Origin: Chloroflexota bacterium
GTDB lineage: Bacteria; Chloroflexota; Ktedonobacteria; Ktedonobacterales; Ktedonobacteraceae
NCBI GenBank assembly: GCA_902812455.1
Contig: CADDZH010000002.1
Coordinates: 45,157 to 109,156, forward strand
Reading direction: 5' to 3'
DNA length: 64,000 bases
Shown: one piece after another, positions 9,102 to 18,157 of the stretch
Layout of the letters: each line of letters starts with the position of its first letter
Numbering within the stretch: position 1 is the stretch's first letter
Program-made: the position numbers and the translations under genes
The notes under the pieces: generated by a model
Told to the model about the DNA's origin: nothing
Databases searched by the model: none
The model's input: the letters and a program-made list of their open reading frames with translations, nothing else

Positions 9102-10436
9102 TTACGATTGTTTGAGCGTGTACCACTTGAGCAGAACCTGCGCTGCCGGCTGACCGGCAATCGCGAACATGCCCACATTGTCCCAACCCCAGAAAAATAT
9201 GCCGGCAATATGCGTATCTCCATATACGTTAGAGAGGGCGGCTGCATACGCTCCAGCCTGCTCTGCTGGATCGGGCAGAGCTTTTGATGTGGCTTCCCAG
9301 GTACGATAGAGCGCATCAGCGCTGTTACGATAGCCAATTTCTGAGATGAGCACCTGTTTGCCTAGCTCGGCAGCAAGCGCGTCAAGCTGCGGTTTGATCT
9401 TCTCCCGCCAGAGTGCCTGCATATCTTTTGGATCAACACGTACCGGTTGATCAACCAGCGGGATGTACGTTGAGACACCAATATAGGTAAGAGCCGGATT
9501 CTTGAGCCAGGCAGGCATTGGCATACCCAGCGATGACCAGTTCATGTCATAGGTCAGCGTCCCTTTGAAGATGCTGCGTATACGTGAAATCAGTTGGTTC
9601 CAGAAAGGATCGGGCACAATTTGTTGCAGCGTTTGCAGCTCTGTGGCAATGGCCATCTGTTCGACATGTTCGTTTGCGGCGGCCATCACATAAGGCTGGA
9701 TGGTATGCCAGTAGCCATCGAACCAGGCTTGCTCCTGCGCCGCCGTTTTGAAGGTAATGCTTCCCGACCAGCCGCCAGGCTCGCGAACCTGCATCAATGG
9801 TACGAAGAAGACCTTGTACCCCAGGCTATGCGCTTTCTCTATCCCCTGTATGAAAGCCTGCACGCCTGACGTGCTCTGCGAAACTTCCACTGTGGTGGAA
9901 GTCGATGTAGCCTGGGAAAAGAGTATGGGTATCTCTATCCATTGCGCTCCTGTTTTGGTTTTCACCGTTCCCAGAGCCTCTTGCCAGGCTACATCCTGAT
10001 CACCGTAGCCAGCCGGAGACCACTGTGGATAGATGATACCGCGTTCAAAATCAGGGCGAACCAATGCCAATTGATTAGTTTTGACGGGGGTAGCGCTCGT
10101 TCCCGAAAGTCCTTGTGAATAGGAGCGCACAGATAGCAAAAAGATGGCAGCGACGAGAGCTACCAGCGCTGGCGCTGCCACCATCGTTAGTAGGCGCTTG
10201 CGGCGGTTCGACCCGGCATCCTGCATCCCCATATGCGTAGGTCCAGGTGATGGCTGCGATTCAGGTAGTAAAGCTGGCGCTACCGGTAATTGCTGGTGCT
10301 CAGTTAGAGCTCCAGAACGCGGCTTGCGTGAAAAGAGCAGTATTTTGATGGCAAGAATGCCTGATAATAGGGCAAGCATTCCCAGGGCGCCATACAGCAT
10401 AGAAGCGATATCTCGCCGGTAACCAGGTGATTGCAT
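9102..10436 (-). CDS. Membrane-anchored glycoside hydrolase, GH113-like
   Basis: The likely protein has 444 residues. Two hydrophobic segments (about 13-36 and 83-101) anchor it. The rest (from about 125) is a clan-A-type TIM barrel. The acid/base Glu is probably E266 (AIATELQTL, strand 4) and the nucleophile E366 (LISEIGYR, strand 7). The layout resembles GH113 enzymes (beta-mannanase and relatives), though substrate specificity cannot be read. The start at 10436 is chosen for the TGGAGTAA nine bases upstream; in-frame ATGs at 10466 and 10484 lack a good site. The gene directly precedes the GT2 synthase (13-base gap). Pairing of a synthase with its own hydrolase is common in synthase-dependent polysaccharide secretion. 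Confidence 0.78.
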   Translation of the reverse strand: MQSPGYRRDIASMLYGALGMLALLSGILAIKILLFSRKPRSGALTEHQQLPVAPALLPESQPSPGPTHMGMQDAGSNRRKRLLTMVAAPALVALVAAIFLLSVRSYSQGLSGTSATPVKTNQLALVRPDFERGIIYPQWSPAGYGDQDVAWQEALGTVKTKTGAQWIEIPILFSQATSTSTTVEVSQSTSGVQAFIQGIEKAHSLGYKVFFVPLMQVREPGGWSGSITFKTAAQEQAWFDGYWHTIQPYVMAAANEHVEQMAIATELQTLQQIVPDPFWNQLISRIRSIFKGTLTYDMNWSSLGMPMPAWLKNPALTYIGVSTYIPLVDQPVRVDPKDMQALWREKIKPQLDALAAELGKQVLISEIGYRNSADALYRTWEATSKALPDPAEQAGAYAAALSNVYGDTHIAGIFFWGWDNVGMFAIAGQPAAQVLLKWYTLKQS

Positions 10437-10852
10437 AGCAGTTACTCCAGCATTGGCTATTTTCATCCAACAACTCTGCAGCAAATGGTCGCCGCATAAT
10501 CCTTCCCCAACATGGCCGCCTCCCTCTCAGAAAAAAGCCAGTTCCCATCGAGTCGATGTTCTGTTCTTGTTCATCGGATAAAATCCGCAAAAGTGAAGTA
10601 GCGGCAAAACGTGGCAGCAAGACATGCCAGCCGGTAAGTTGCGCTTCCTCCATTTCAACGTTACAATGAAAAAGCATATTGTATACACTGCCTGCTTGAA
10701 AGCCATGAATTACTGAGGTTCTCTATCCTTCCGGGTGAAGCGTAGGAGCCGATTTATCGCGCCCACGGCCGATTCATCGGCCTCTCTCGACAATCACCCT
10801 AAAGGATGGAGAGCCATTGCCGGCAGTAGCTACCCCGAAGGAGAGAAACCAT
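10437..10852. other. Divergent intergenic region with one palindromic repeat
   Basis: 416 bases between the leftward GH113/GT2 operon and the rightward M24-family gene. It must hold the promoters of both, but no convincing -35/-10 pair was picked out by eye. The only clear structure is the repeat at 10741-10784. The sequence right after the repeat (CTCGACAATCACCCTAAAGG) recurs with small changes downstream of the copy at 24303, near 24404. No small gene is supported. Confidence 0.6.
10741..10784 (+). repeat. GTAGGGGCCGAT palindromic repeat, copy 1
   Basis: A roughly 43-base element made of two arms, GTAGGAGCCGATTTATCG and CGGCCGATTCATCGGCC, joined by CGCCCA. The outer GGCCGAT/ATCGGCC arms can pair, and each half also holds a CGAT-TT-ATCG mini-hairpin. 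The same element occurs at 12252, 24303, 28842, 47086 and 54255, always in this orientation. It lies between divergent genes here, so it cannot simply be a terminator. Confidence 0.85.
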
Positions 10853-12010
10853 ATGGATACCAACAGCCTGTACCCTCGATTTTCTGATGCAGAGTTTGCC
10901 CGGCGATACACCGCTGTGCGAGCAGCGATGGCGGAGGCCGATCTGGCTGCGCTCATCTTGTATGGCACCCCCGGCCTGGATTCTGAGGTACAGTACCTCT
11001 CTAACTTCCCGGTCAGCCGCGAGGCCATGCTCGTTTTCCCCTATGAGGGAGAGCCAACGCTGTTTGTCCAGTATTTCAACCATGTCCCTAACGCTCGCAA
11101 AGTCGCCTCCCTCAGTGATGTGCGCTGGGGAGGGCCGGAGACGCCTGCTGCCGTGGCCGAGAATGTGCGTGAGCGCGGCCTGGATGGGAAACGACTCGGC
11201 GTAGCAGGTATGATCCCCATGCAGCGATTTGAATCTCTACGAAAGGAACTTCCAGCAGCTACCCTGGTGGATTTTACATCGCAGTTCCTCCAGCTCCGGC
11301 TCGTTAAGAGCGAGGAAGAACTGGCTTTTATGCGCAGAGGCGCGGAGTTGAGCGACCTTGCCATCGAAGCCCTCGAACAGCAGGTGCGGCCAGGGATTAC
11401 CGAACACGAGCTTGCAGCTATCGTGGAGGGCGCGTACCTGGGATTGGGCGGGAAAACGCACATTCACTACATGGCCACTACACCCATGAGCAACCCCAGC
11501 GTCTATGTTCCGGCCCAGCACCTTTCCAATCGCGTCATCCAGAAAGGCGATGTGCTCATTACTGAGATCAGCGCCACATATCACGGCTACCCTGGGCAGA
11601 TCCATCGCCCATTTGCCATTGGCACACCTCCTACAGCGGAGTACCTGCGGCTCTATGACGTGGCCGTTGAGGCGTTTTCTCGCCTCGCCGCCATACTACG
11701 GGACGGTACGACCAGCGAGGAACTGGTGAATGCTGGGGAGTACATCCACGAGCAGGGCTTCACTATCTGTGATAGCCTGGCGCATGGGTTCGGGCCAGGC
11801 GCCATCTACCCCAGCTTGCAGACACGGCGCACCAGCCAGAGACCCCCGCAACATTTCGTCTTTCGTGAGAATATGACGGTGGTGATCCAGCCCAACGTAA
11901 TCACGGAAGATGAACGCATGGGAGTGCAGGTGGGCGAACTGCTACGGGTGACGCGCACAGGCACCGAGCGATTACATAGCTATCCCATGCGCTTCATTCA
12001 ATGTGGCTGA
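10853..12010 (+). CDS. M24-fold (Xaa-Pro peptidase / creatinase-like) protein with altered metal ligands
   Basis: A 385-residue protein with a creatinase-type N-terminal domain (about 1-150) and a pita-bread C-terminal domain. By eye the five usual metal ligands of aminopeptidase P read as follows. The first Asp is Glu in ITEISATYHGY. The second Asp is Gln in GYPGQIHRPF. The His is kept in LAHGFGPG. The first Glu is Gln in VVIQPN. The last Glu is Gly in GVQVGELLRVT. A two-metal peptidase site is therefore unlikely; a metal-free hydrolase such as creatinase, or a non-enzymatic role, fits better. ATG 10853 has GAAGGAGAGA in front. The gene stands alone, about 400 bases before an ABC transporter operon, so neighbours give no clue. 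Confidence 0.8.
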   Translation: MDTNSLYPRFSDAEFARRYTAVRAAMAEADLAALILYGTPGLDSEVQYLSNFPVSREAMLVFPYEGEPTLFVQYFNHVPNARKVASLSDVRWGGPETPAAVAENVRERGLDGKRLGVAGMIPMQRFESLRKELPAATLVDFTSQFLQLRLVKSEEELAFMRRGAELSDLAIEALEQQVRPGITEHELAAIVEGAYLGLGGKTHIHYMATTPMSNPSVYVPAQHLSNRVIQKGDVLITEISATYHGYPGQIHRPFAIGTPPTAEYLRLYDVAVEAFSRLAAILRDGTTSEELVNAGEYIHEQGFTICDSLAHGFGPGAIYPSLQTRRTSQRPPQHFVFRENMTVVIQPNVITEDERMGVQVGELLRVTRTGTERLHSYPMRFIQCG

Positions 12011-12405
12011 TTCAGTGCAGGAGCAACTTTCTTCCTATATCGTTCGTATGTATGTGGTATATTAATAACTTCATAGCCATTCGCACTCCTCCTTTCCGGT
12101 TTTTGTCCTCTGTGCGAGAATAGATGAGCACGCCGGGAAATTGGACGAGGTATGCTTCCAAAACGTATTAAGGAATGGATGCCTTAACTGCTGCATTCGT
12201 TAAATCGTAGGGGCCGATTATGCACATTGACGAAATAAGCCACCAATGGGCTGTAGGGGCCGATTTATCGCGCCCAGCGCCGATTCATCGGCCTCTATGC
12301 TGGTTACACCATTGACGGAATAATTTGTTAAAGCCCATTATCGGCCTTTCATCAACGTGTTTTCAGAATGTATCAGTAACTCTACAGAATAAAAGGAAGT
12401 ACAAT
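12011..12405. other. Intergenic region with a full repeat and a half repeat
   Basis: 395 bases between two rightward genes. A half copy of the palindromic repeat (GTAGGGGCCGATTATGCA, from 12207) is followed 30 bases later by a complete copy at 12252. The same half-plus-full arrangement occurs at 47041-47128, with similar spacer sequence. Downstream, AATTTGTTAA and then TTATCGGCC (near 12322-12347) look like a further degenerate extension. The promoter of the ABC operon should be here but is not obvious. Confidence 0.6.
12252..12295 (+). repeat. GTAGGGGCCGAT palindromic repeat, copy 2
   Basis: A complete copy: GTAGGGGCCGATTTATCG, CGCCCAG, then CGCCGATTCATCGGCC. It sits 30 bases after a half copy that begins at 12207. 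It lies between two genes of the same direction and has the same orientation as every other copy in the window. Confidence 0.85.
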
Positions 12406-13410
12406 ATGCTGAATAGACCGGCCATTAAGGCCGAAGGACTTAAAAAAAATTACGGGAAGACTCAGGCGCTGGTAGGACTTGACCTGGTTGCCGAGGAGGG
12501 CAGCGTTCTTGGTCTCCTTGGCCCCAATGGCGCAGGCAAAACCACAGCAGTGCGCATTCTGACGACGCTCTTACAGCCTGATGCCGGTCGAGCGGAGGTT
12601 GCAGGACTGGATGTCGTCAAAGATGCTGATGCGCTGCGCGCTCTGATTGGCCTGGCAGGCCAGTATGCCGCCGTTGATGAATACCTGACCGGGTATGAAA
12701 ACCTGAAGATGTTCGGGCGGCTCTATCACCTGCCAGGGAAAGTGGCCCGGCGACGGGCAGAAGAACTCCTCGAACGCTTTGACCTGGTTGATGCAGCCGG
12801 GCGTATCGTCAAAACCTACTCCGGTGGCATGCGCCGTCGCCTCGACCTGGCCGCGAGCCTGATCGTGATGCCGCCAGTGCTCTTCCTGGATGAGCCGACA
12901 ACCGGCCTCGATCCACGGGGCCGCCTCGCCATGTGGGAAATCATCAGTTCGCTCGCCGCCGAGGGAACGACAGTGCTCCTTACCACCCAATACCTGGAGG
13001 AAGCGGATCAGCTTGCCAACCAGATCGTCGTGGTCGATCACGGGAGGGCCATTGCGAAAGGCACTGCCGACGAATTGAAAGCCCAGATCGGTGGCGAGCG
13101 GCTCGAACTGACAGTCGCACAGGGAGGCGACCTGGATGCAGCCCTGGAAGAAGTGCGCCCCTACAGCGCCGGTGAGATCCAGGTCAACGCGGAGCATCGC
13201 CACCTCAATGTTCCAGTCAGAAACGGCTCGCAACTCCTGGCGGCAGTGGTACGCGATCTCGATGCCGCGCAGATCCCCCTGGCCGACCTGGCGCTGCGCC
13301 GGCCTACCCTGGATGATGTCTTCCTCACGCTAACCGGACACGCTGCTGAGGAAGCAGAACAGCCTGAAGAGAGAGCGATCACACAGCCCCTGGCAAGGAG
13401 TAGTAGATAA
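12406..13410 (+). CDS. ABC transporter ATP-binding protein, DrrA (daunorubicin resistance) type
   Basis: A 334-residue ATPase. Walker A is GPNGAGKTT (residues 39-47), the signature is YSGGMRRRLD, and Walker B is LFLDEPTTGLD. The C-terminal extension after about residue 220 contains the region typical of DrrA-family ATPases (DLALRRPTLDDVFLTLTGH). These proteins power ABC-2 exporters of drugs, lipids or polyketides. ATG 12406 is selected for the AAAGGAAGT upstream. The stop codon overlaps the ATG of the permease by one base (TAATG), so the two are translationally coupled. No biosynthetic gene is adjacent, so the cargo is unknown. Confidence 0.9.
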   Translation: MLNRPAIKAEGLKKNYGKTQALVGLDLVAEEGSVLGLLGPNGAGKTTAVRILTTLLQPDAGRAEVAGLDVVKDADALRALIGLAGQYAAVDEYLTGYENLKMFGRLYHLPGKVARRRAEELLERFDLVDAAGRIVKTYSGGMRRRLDLAASLIVMPPVLFLDEPTTGLDPRGRLAMWEIISSLAAEGTTVLLTTQYLEEADQLANQIVVVDHGRAIAKGTADELKAQIGGERLELTVAQGGDLDAALEEVRPYSAGEIQVNAEHRHLNVPVRNGSQLLAAVVRDLDAAQIPLADLALRRPTLDDVFLTLTGHAAEEAEQPEERAITQPLARSSR

Positions 13411-14225
13411 TGAGCAGTAACAACCTCCGTATGACATTGAAGCCACTGGCACGTCCGGCCATCTACTGGACATTCGCCGATGCGCTCGTGCTGGCAAAGC
13501 GCCACCTGGTGCAGGTTCCACGCATCCCTGAAGAACTGATCTTCGCGACGATTCAGCCGGTGATGTTCGTCCTGCTCTTCCGCTACGTGTTCGGTGGGGC
13601 AATTGTCGTCACCGGCACCAGCTATGTCAATTACCTGATGGCCGGCATCTTTACCCAGACCGTCATCTTCGGTGCGACCTCAACCGGCATCGGCCTGGCC
13701 AATGACCTGCAGCGCGGGCTGGTTGACCGCTTCCGCTCGCTGCCAATGGCGAAATCAGCCGTTCTCACGGGTCGCACCATCTCGGACCTGGTGCGCAATA
13801 CATTCGTTGTGATTGTAATGTGGCTCATCGGCCTGCTGGTCGGCTTCCAACCACAAGGCTCCGTTCTTTCCTGGCTGGCGGCAGGAGGAATTCTCCTGCT
13901 GACGAGCTTTGCTTTCTCGTGGATATCGGCGACAATCGGATTGCTGGTGAGGAGCGTGGAGGCAGCGCAGTCTGCCGGCTTCATCTGGCTCTTCCCGCTG
14001 ACTTTTGCCAGCAGTGTGTTTGTGCCGACGCGCAGTATGCCCACCTGGCTACGGACATTCGCGGAGCACCAGCCGGTCTCGCTGATCGCCAACGGCGTGC
14101 GCGGACTCCTGCTTAATAACCCCGATGCCTCAACGATCTGGCAGGCGATCGCCTGGTGCGTCGGCATCCTGGTCGTCTTCGTCCCGGTTGCAGTCTGGGC
14201 CTATGGACGGCGGACGGCACGGTAA
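13410..14225 (+). CDS. ABC-2 type permease, DrrB-like
   Basis: A 271-residue integral membrane protein with about six helices in the ABC-2 arrangement. It has the conserved segment after the second helix (LQRGLVDRFRSLPMAKSAVLTGRTISDL), which is the coupling helix of DrrB-type permeases. The later FPLTFASSVFVPTRSMPTWLR segment, followed by AEHQPVSLIANGVRGLL, is also characteristic. It works with the ATPase encoded immediately upstream (one-base overlap), probably as a two-plus-two exporter. AAGGAG lies within the end of the ATPase gene. Only ten bases separate its stop from the convergent glutamate-synthase-like operon, with no visible terminator. Confidence 0.9.
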   Translation: MSSNNLRMTLKPLARPAIYWTFADALVLAKRHLVQVPRIPEELIFATIQPVMFVLLFRYVFGGAIVVTGTSYVNYLMAGIFTQTVIFGATSTGIGLANDLQRGLVDRFRSLPMAKSAVLTGRTISDLVRNTFVVIVMWLIGLLVGFQPQGSVLSWLAAGGILLLTSFAFSWISATIGLLVRSVEAAQSAGFIWLFPLTFASSVFVPTRSMPTWLRTFAEHQPVSLIANGVRGLLLNNPDASTIWQAIAWCVGILVVFVPVAVWAYGRRTAR

Positions 14226-14235
14226 GGGAAAACTC

Positions 14236-16842
14236 TTAAGCCTTGCGTTTGACCCAGGCCTCTTCCGGCATCAGCGCCTCATTATCGGCTGGCTGGATTT
14301 TGCGATAGACCCGCGCAGGAGGCTGTGGCAGGTCGTCTACGGTGAGCAGGCGATCCACTGGAATGCCAAAGAGACGCTCGTTTTCTTCCAGATACGGCCG
14401 GATGAGCGTCCAGTCATCGAGGGTGAGAGAAGCGAACTTCCCGCCATTGAGCTGGTCAGCGGTCACCTGATGATATGGGTCACGAATGTAGATTGCCCCG
14501 CCAGAGGCGAGCGAGAAAAGATTCCCTCCGGGATAGGGAGTATCCAGCTCACGAATGGTGCCATCTTCGTCAAAGTGGATGCCGTTGACCACAACGAAGC
14601 CACCTCCATTGAGCGGATCGCCTGCCATAAACGACTCGGCTAGGTAGTCCAGGCATGTGCCATTGATAACGACACGTGGCTTCCCAACGGCATTGATCAA
14701 CGGCCGACCGGCGGCATTGCCCAGGATGAAGGCCTGCCCGCCCTTCGCGGCATACATGAAGGTCTGGCCTACGTCGCCATAAACAACCAGCTTGCCTGCC
14801 TTCATGATTTGAGCAAGTTGATCCTGCGCGCTGCCGTGAACGATTACTTCAGCGCCATCAATGCCGGAAGCCAGGTAATCGCCCGCAGAGCCATACACGT
14901 CGATCCGCACGCCTTCTGATCCCGCTCCCAGGCCATTACCAATGAAGCGCTGCCCCCGAACATTGGCAACCATAAACCGGCGAAAGCCGCGTTGATAGAG
15001 TGCCACAATCGCCCTCGCCAGCGATTCATTACCTTCACTCGGATAGCCCGTAGCATCGAGAACCAGGATAGTATTGCTATCCTTGAGTTCTGGCAACGGG
15101 CTACCAAAACCCGCCCACACGTAACTCTGGGAAGGAGCTTCACGGATGCTGGCAACCAGGCGCGCAAAGCTCTGATCAAACATGCTGAGCAGGCAACTTC
15201 GTTTCATCGATCCTGTTGCATAGCGGCGATCCATGAGCAGGGTCAGCAGCGTGAATGCCCGATCGCGGTCATCATCGCTGCTGGCCGCTTGTTCCAGGTT
15301 CTCCAAGAAGAGGCATACATCGTCATAGTCCCACTCCGGCAACTGCTGACAAATCTGATTGAACAGGCCGGACGGCGAGAGGTTTTGCCGAATGGGCATG
15401 CCAGAGCCTGACGTGGGTTGAACTAGAGGGTGCTCAACGGCATGGTGGCCGTTCAGCGCGTGTTTCGCCTGGTCAGGAGCGATCACATGCCCGAACTTGT
15501 CGGTGCATTGCAAGATCATCTTGCCGGTTTCGCCGGCATGCACTGTAAAGATGAAGGCGCCGCCATCAGTGTGACTGCCACCACGCGCGTTCCAGTAAAG
15601 GTCAGCTCGCGACCAGAAGCATGAGTCTTCACGCGCAAGGCTCTCCAGCGCAGCATCAATCGCCTGCTTCTCAGAGGCGGCTAGGCCTATGGCTGCCGCT
15701 CCCTGCTGCAACGCAAAGACCTGGGGACGCAGCATGGAAGTATCGGTGATGCCGACCAGGCGATAGGCCTGCTTGCGCACATCCGATTGGGCGAGCAGGA
15801 AGAACCAGGGGCCATCGGGAGAGCTATGCAGGTGAACGGCCTGTAGCAGCCGGTAGAGGCGCTGTTTATCCGGCGGCAGGAGGGTGAAATCGCGCTCGGT
15901 TGTTGGCGCCATCGCTTCAATAACATATTCCAGCGGATAGCCATAGGTGCGGTGGAGCAGGTCAAAGACGAGGGCAGCCACCTCGGTATCGGTCAGGAAG
16001 AGCGGATACATGTTGCGCTGGGCAAGGTAGGAGGAGATGGAGGCATAATTGGCGAAATCGCCGTTATGAACCAGGGCCTCGTGCATGCCGATGAAAGGAT
16101 GGGCCCCGCCGGGATGCCATACTTTGCCCTTTGTCGGATAGCGATGATGCCCGATCCAGACGTGAGCGCGCAGGTTTTCCAGTCCGTAATAGCGAACGAC
16201 GTCATCACCGTAGCCGACCATCTTCAGCACAAGCAGGTTTTTCCCGTGCGACAGCACGAAGGCTCGCTTCTCACCGGAAGAAGCATAAAACATGCGATTC
16301 AACCGGTAGGTGTTTTGATAGACGATCTCATCCTCAATATCCGCGTCACGGTCAACGGCGATTTCATGCTGTTGTACGAATGCTGCTCGCACATCTGGCC
16401 TCACACGGACAAAGTAGCACCACACATCGGGCGGCCTGATCTCCAGGCCGGGAAGCGAGTGGAAATCCGGCAGCGTGGGTACCTGGAAAGTCGCATCGAC
16501 AATGAAAGTAGGCTCGATGAAGGCAGATTCTACCTCGGAGCGCGCGGAGCTATCCAGGGAGGCGACAGCCAGCAGGTAATCGCTGGCAAGCAGCGCTGGC
16601 TGGACGCCAAAGAAATCAGGGTCCAGGCCGGCGGCTGCGATCCCGCCTCCTTTGCCATTGCCTCGATTGCGCATCTGTATGAGCGCCTGGAGCAGGTGCT
16701 GTCCTGCAACTGGAACGCTGGCGGCCATGCCAATTACGCCGCAGCCGCCTTCGGCTTCAGCCTGCTGTGGTGGACTCCATGCTCCCTCTTTGAGCATTCG
16801 CCGCGAGGCGATCAACGCTTCAATGAGTTGCTGCCGGTTCAT
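14236..16842 (-). CDS. Glutamate-synthase-like protein: class II glutamine amidotransferase plus GXGXG domain
   Basis: An 868-residue fusion. A 33-residue leader is followed by GGCGVIGM, with C34 the probable nucleophile exposed by propeptide removal, as in glutamate synthase. The amidotransferase domain (about 34-430) contains GHHRYPTKG and HNGDFANY, typical of class II enzymes. The C-terminal part (about 590-800) is the right-handed beta-helix of the glutamate synthase alpha subunit, with repeated G-x-x-x-D-Y/G-x-x-A turns. It supplies ammonia from glutamine and a scaffold, but lacks the FMN barrel, which is encoded by the gene upstream. ATG 16842 follows GAAAGAAGGT; an alternative start lies at 16863. 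The gene overlaps the preceding gene's end by 23 bases. The role could be glutamate or N-alkylglutamate synthesis. Confidence 0.82.
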   Translation of the reverse strand: MNRQQLIEALIASRRMLKEGAWSPPQQAEAEGGCGVIGMAASVPVAGQHLLQALIQMRNRGNGKGGGIAAAGLDPDFFGVQPALLASDYLLAVASLDSSARSEVESAFIEPTFIVDATFQVPTLPDFHSLPGLEIRPPDVWCYFVRVRPDVRAAFVQQHEIAVDRDADIEDEIVYQNTYRLNRMFYASSGEKRAFVLSHGKNLLVLKMVGYGDDVVRYYGLENLRAHVWIGHHRYPTKGKVWHPGGAHPFIGMHEALVHNGDFANYASISSYLAQRNMYPLFLTDTEVAALVFDLLHRTYGYPLEYVIEAMAPTTERDFTLLPPDKQRLYRLLQAVHLHSSPDGPWFFLLAQSDVRKQAYRLVGITDTSMLRPQVFALQQGAAAIGLAASEKQAIDAALESLAREDSCFWSRADLYWNARGGSHTDGGAFIFTVHAGETGKMILQCTDKFGHVIAPDQAKHALNGHHAVEHPLVQPTSGSGMPIRQNLSPSGLFNQICQQLPEWDYDDVCLFLENLEQAASSDDDRDRAFTLLTLLMDRRYATGSMKRSCLLSMFDQSFARLVASIREAPSQSYVWAGFGSPLPELKDSNTILVLDATGYPSEGNESLARAIVALYQRGFRRFMVANVRGQRFIGNGLGAGSEGVRIDVYGSAGDYLASGIDGAEVIVHGSAQDQLAQIMKAGKLVVYGDVGQTFMYAAKGGQAFILGNAAGRPLINAVGKPRVVINGTCLDYLAESFMAGDPLNGGGFVVVNGIHFDEDGTIRELDTPYPGGNLFSLASGGAIYIRDPYHQVTADQLNGGKFASLTLDDWTLIRPYLEENERLFGIPVDRLLTVDDLPQPPARVYRKIQPADNEALMPEEAWVKRKA

Positions 16843-18154
16843 GTTGACCTTCTTTCCTACCATACTTCAACACATCCATGCGGCCTCGCAGATCGCGCAC
16901 GCTGCGCAGCCCTAAACGGCGCAGGATATCATGGAGCTGCAACTGGAACGATGCATAGAGATTACCAATGCGCTCGGCTCCCCAATCGGGATCGACCAGT
17001 TGCGAAAGCTCCGGGTCGGTTGTGGTCAGGCCAAAGGGGCAGCCTCGACCGCGCTCGCAGTTACTGCACCGCGTGCAGCCAAGCGCTACTAGCTCGGTCG
17101 TGCCCAGAATGCAGCCATCGGCGCCCAGCGCAATGGCTTTAGCAATATCGTCAGCCGTGCGGATGCCGCCGCTGGCCATCAAAACCACTTCATCGCGGAT
17201 GCCTTCCTGAAGGAGAAAGCGATGCACTTTGGGAATGGCAAGCTCAATCGGCATGGCAATGTTCTTCTTGGCAATTTCAGGCGCTGCCCCCGTGCTGCCG
17301 TAGCCGCCATCGATCTGGATGATGTGCGCTCCGGCGTAGTAGCTGCCGACAGCGACCATGTCAACATCCGTTGGGGTCGAGACCTTAACCGAGATGAGCG
17401 CCTCGGGATGAATGGTTTTCACCCAGTCGATATGTTTTTTATGGTCTTCGACCGAATAGACGCTGTGGAAAGGGAACGGTGAGAAGAGGCTGACCCAGGG
17501 CACGCTCTCGCGCATTTTGGCAACCGCCGTCGTCGCCTTATCGCCAAGCAGGTGACCGCCCAACCCCGGCTTTGCTCCCTGGGCGTACTTGAATTCAATG
17601 ATCGGTGACCATAAGATCGTCTCTTCGCGCACGCCGAACAGGCCTGTAGCAACCTGCGTGATCACGTGATCGCGATAGGGGACCAGGGATTCGGGGTAAC
17701 CGCCTTCGCCGGTAGACGTGAAAGTAGACCACTGCCTGGCGGCTTTCGCTCGCGCAAGCATGATCTGCTCGCCTATAGATCCATAGGACATACCGGCGCC
17801 ATACCAGGGAACGGGGATCTGGATATGGCGGTCATACATCCGGCGATTCAAGGGAATCGAGATATCAGTAGCCTCTTCTTCGGGAGTCCATTCTTCTCGC
17901 GGTAGGAACTTGAACTCCAGCATATCGAAGCCACCGCCAGTCCGGCCTACCCGGTATTCCAGCCCGTTATCTGGGGAACGGCCTGTTTCAGCCTGTACCC
18001 AGGTGGCTAGAATAAGGTCAGATGTCCAGCGTGCATCCCCCATGGCTGGTGGCCGGTTATATACCAGCTCCGGCCAGGTATGAAAGCCCCTGTGCAGAGC
18101 CTCGCGATGCTTTTCAATAATGAGTTCTTCTGTCGTTTTGCCATTCCACTTCAT
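16820..18154 (-). CDS. FMN-binding glutamate synthase domain protein (Fe-S cluster containing)
   Basis: A 444-residue barrel matching the central and FMN domains of glutamate synthase large subunit. Conserved parts are GLGGHLLGDKAT (the PGEGGQLPGDK loop), HSVYSVEDH, the IQIDGGYGSTGAAP segment of FMN and substrate binding, and ASGGIRTADD. Then follows CTRCSNCERGRGCPFG, which fits the cysteine loop of the 3Fe-4S cluster. It should carry out reductive transfer of ammonia to a 2-oxo acid, using ammonia from the amidotransferase protein encoded next. No NADPH-binding GltD gene is nearby, so ferredoxin may be the donor. AGGGAG, overlapping the stop of the preceding gene, serves the ATG at 18154. 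Confidence 0.85.
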   Translation of the reverse strand: MKWNGKTTEELIIEKHREALHRGFHTWPELVYNRPPAMGDARWTSDLILATWVQAETGRSPDNGLEYRVGRTGGGFDMLEFKFLPREEWTPEEEATDISIPLNRRMYDRHIQIPVPWYGAGMSYGSIGEQIMLARAKAARQWSTFTSTGEGGYPESLVPYRDHVITQVATGLFGVREETILWSPIIEFKYAQGAKPGLGGHLLGDKATTAVAKMRESVPWVSLFSPFPFHSVYSVEDHKKHIDWVKTIHPEALISVKVSTPTDVDMVAVGSYYAGAHIIQIDGGYGSTGAAPEIAKKNIAMPIELAIPKVHRFLLQEGIRDEVVLMASGGIRTADDIAKAIALGADGCILGTTELVALGCTRCSNCERGRGCPFGLTTTDPELSQLVDPDWGAERIGNLYASFQLQLHDILRRLGLRSVRDLRGRMDVLKYGRKEGQHEPAATH

Positions 18155-18157
18155 ACT

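Noticed and set aside
15952..17142. Long plus-strand open frame (396 codons) opposite the glutamate-synthase-like genes
   Set aside because: It is fully antisense to two genes with clear domain motifs, has no ribosome site or recognisable motif, and its protein is a low-complexity mixture typical of shadow frames in GC-rich DNA.
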